From NCBI GenBank assembly GCA_029251165.1, contig JAQXDW010000120.1, positions 1-47,952 of the forward strand: a DNA stretch of 47,952 nt, in the 5' to 3' direction. Numbering within the stretch: the stretch's first letter is position 1; each line of letters opens with the position of its first letter. The translations under genes and the position numbers were made by a program. Shown here piece after piece: positions 47,525-47,952 of this stretch. The notes under the pieces were generated by a model that saw only the letters and a program-made list of their open reading frames with translations, made no database searches and was not told the origin of the DNA. The stretch is from Myxococcota bacterium. Lineage in GTDB: Bacteria; Myxococcota_A; UBA796.

Positions 47525-47952
47525 ATGTTGCTCTCCCTCCTGCTCGCTTGCAGCAGCGGCGAAGAAGACGCCCCCCGCTACACCGAGCTGTCCGACTGCG
47601 ATCCGGTCGCGCCGACGCTGTGCGGGCTTCCGTTTCCCTCGACCTTCTACATGGTGGAGGACACCACGAGCGCGACCGGGTGGCGGGTGAACCTCGGCCC
47701 GACCACGATGCCGATCAACGCCAACGATCAGCAGCCCGATCCCGCGATCTGGAACGAGCGGGATGGCTGGGCGGTGATGGGTCCGCTGATGGCCCACTTC
47801 CCGGAGCTGAGCCTTTCAGGCGTGGTCGGTCATGACGACATCGGCGCCTCCATGGCGGACGACAGCCCGATCCTGATCATCGACGCAGACACCGGGGAGC
47901 GCATCCCGCACTTCGCCGAGCTGGACATGTCTCAGGACGACGACACGCAGCG
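47525..47952 (+). CDS. Lipoprotein, 5' part only (runs off the right edge)
   Basis: An open frame from ATG 47525 to the window end (142 codons, no stop). MLLSLLLACSS gives a lipobox at Cys-9, a very short signal. The chain continues with PTLCGLPFPSTFYMVEDTTS, GWRVNLGPTTMPINANDQQP, WNERDGWAVMGPLMAHFPEL and DSPILIIDADTGERIPHFAE. This pattern resembles a family of large secreted proteins of Myxococcota whose N-terminus precedes a hydrolase-like region, but I cannot confirm it here. GGAG lies 6 nt before the ATG. The frame is high in GC3 and convincingly coding. Confidence 0.8.
   Translation, partial: MLLSLLLACSSGEEDAPRYTELSDCDPVAPTLCGLPFPSTFYMVEDTTSATGWRVNLGPTTMPINANDQQPDPAIWNERDGWAVMGPLMAHFPELSLSGVVGHDDIGASMADDSPILIIDADTGERIPHFAELDMSQDDDTQ

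Noticed and set aside
47298..47690. 130-codon frame with a CxxC-like Cys cluster before the last lipoprotein
   Set aside because: It overlaps the convincing lipoprotein start in another frame, has no good ribosome-binding site and becomes Arg/Pro-rich nonsense at the end.
1..47952. tRNA, rRNA, SRP RNA, CRISPR or complete prophage features
   Set aside because: Looked for cloverleaf-like stems, conserved RNA cores and spaced repeats by eye and found none. A tRNAscan/Infernal run would be decisive.

Overview
The window is GC-rich chromosomal DNA of a Gram-negative bacterium that looks most like a member of the Myxococcota (old Deltaproteobacteria). The clues are Hanks-type Ser/Thr kinases fused to unusual partners, many short secreted lipoproteins (Asp/Ser/Thr/Glu-rich linkers, a Cys/Asp-rich DGADNDGDG module, vWA and PKD-like domains), a bacterial lipoxygenase, and LPS-type glycosyltransferases. 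Genes are dense, use GTG and TTG starts freely, and often overlap by 4 nt. No rRNA, tRNA, CRISPR or intact mobile element was seen. The only mobile-element trace is a C-terminal scrap of an IS3-family transposase at the left edge.

Layout. 1-7.1 kb: transposase scrap, a Ser/Thr kinase with a degenerate cyclase-like tail, then divergently a fatty-acid beta-oxidation pair (FadN-type bifunctional enzyme and a thiolase with an extra C-terminal domain) behind a perfect FadR/TetR-like palindrome, two small proteins and an L,D-transpeptidase lipoprotein. 7.2-13.8 kb: a lipoxygenase directly followed by a 1472-residue protein with two kinase domains, an AAA ATPase and a helical-repeat tail. 13.8-23.9 kb: a large lipoprotein, the proton-translocating transhydrogenase pntAB, mazG, fxsA, a periplasmic TonB-C protein, an acyltransferase behind a striking three-copy inverted-repeat operator, and a coupled vWA/Cys-rich lipoprotein pair. 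23.6-26.5 kb: a TPR protein, ffh and a PilT-like protein that has lost its Walker A motif. 26.5-33.1 kb: a tightly overlapping glycosyltransferase operon (two GT9, three GT4) with a beta-lactamase-fold serine hydrolase lipoprotein inside it. 33.2-39.4 kb: lipoprotein, yicC, cupin, TIGR02757 protein, gmk and a bifunctional (p)ppGpp synthetase/hydrolase. 39.4-47.95 kb: lipoprotein-purM-purN, a lipase, a pseudokinase-TM-FGE-sulfatase fusion, a UbiB/ABC1 protein, an unknown protein, a small membrane protein and the start of another lipoprotein that runs off the right edge.

How the genes fit together. Lipid chemistry recurs (beta-oxidation, lipoxygenase, acyltransferase, lipase), as does envelope building (L,D-transpeptidase, glycosyltransferases, lipoproteins). 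Three Hanks-kinase-derived proteins each carry a different partner domain. The best candidates for undescribed biology are the lipoxygenase/double-kinase unit, the pseudokinase-FGE protein, the triple-repeat operator, the degenerate PilT, the extended thiolase, ultra-short lipoprotein signal peptides with sequence-fixed starts, and recurring 15-20 bp tandem duplications at gene boundaries. Functional calls rest on motifs read by eye; no database search was possible.
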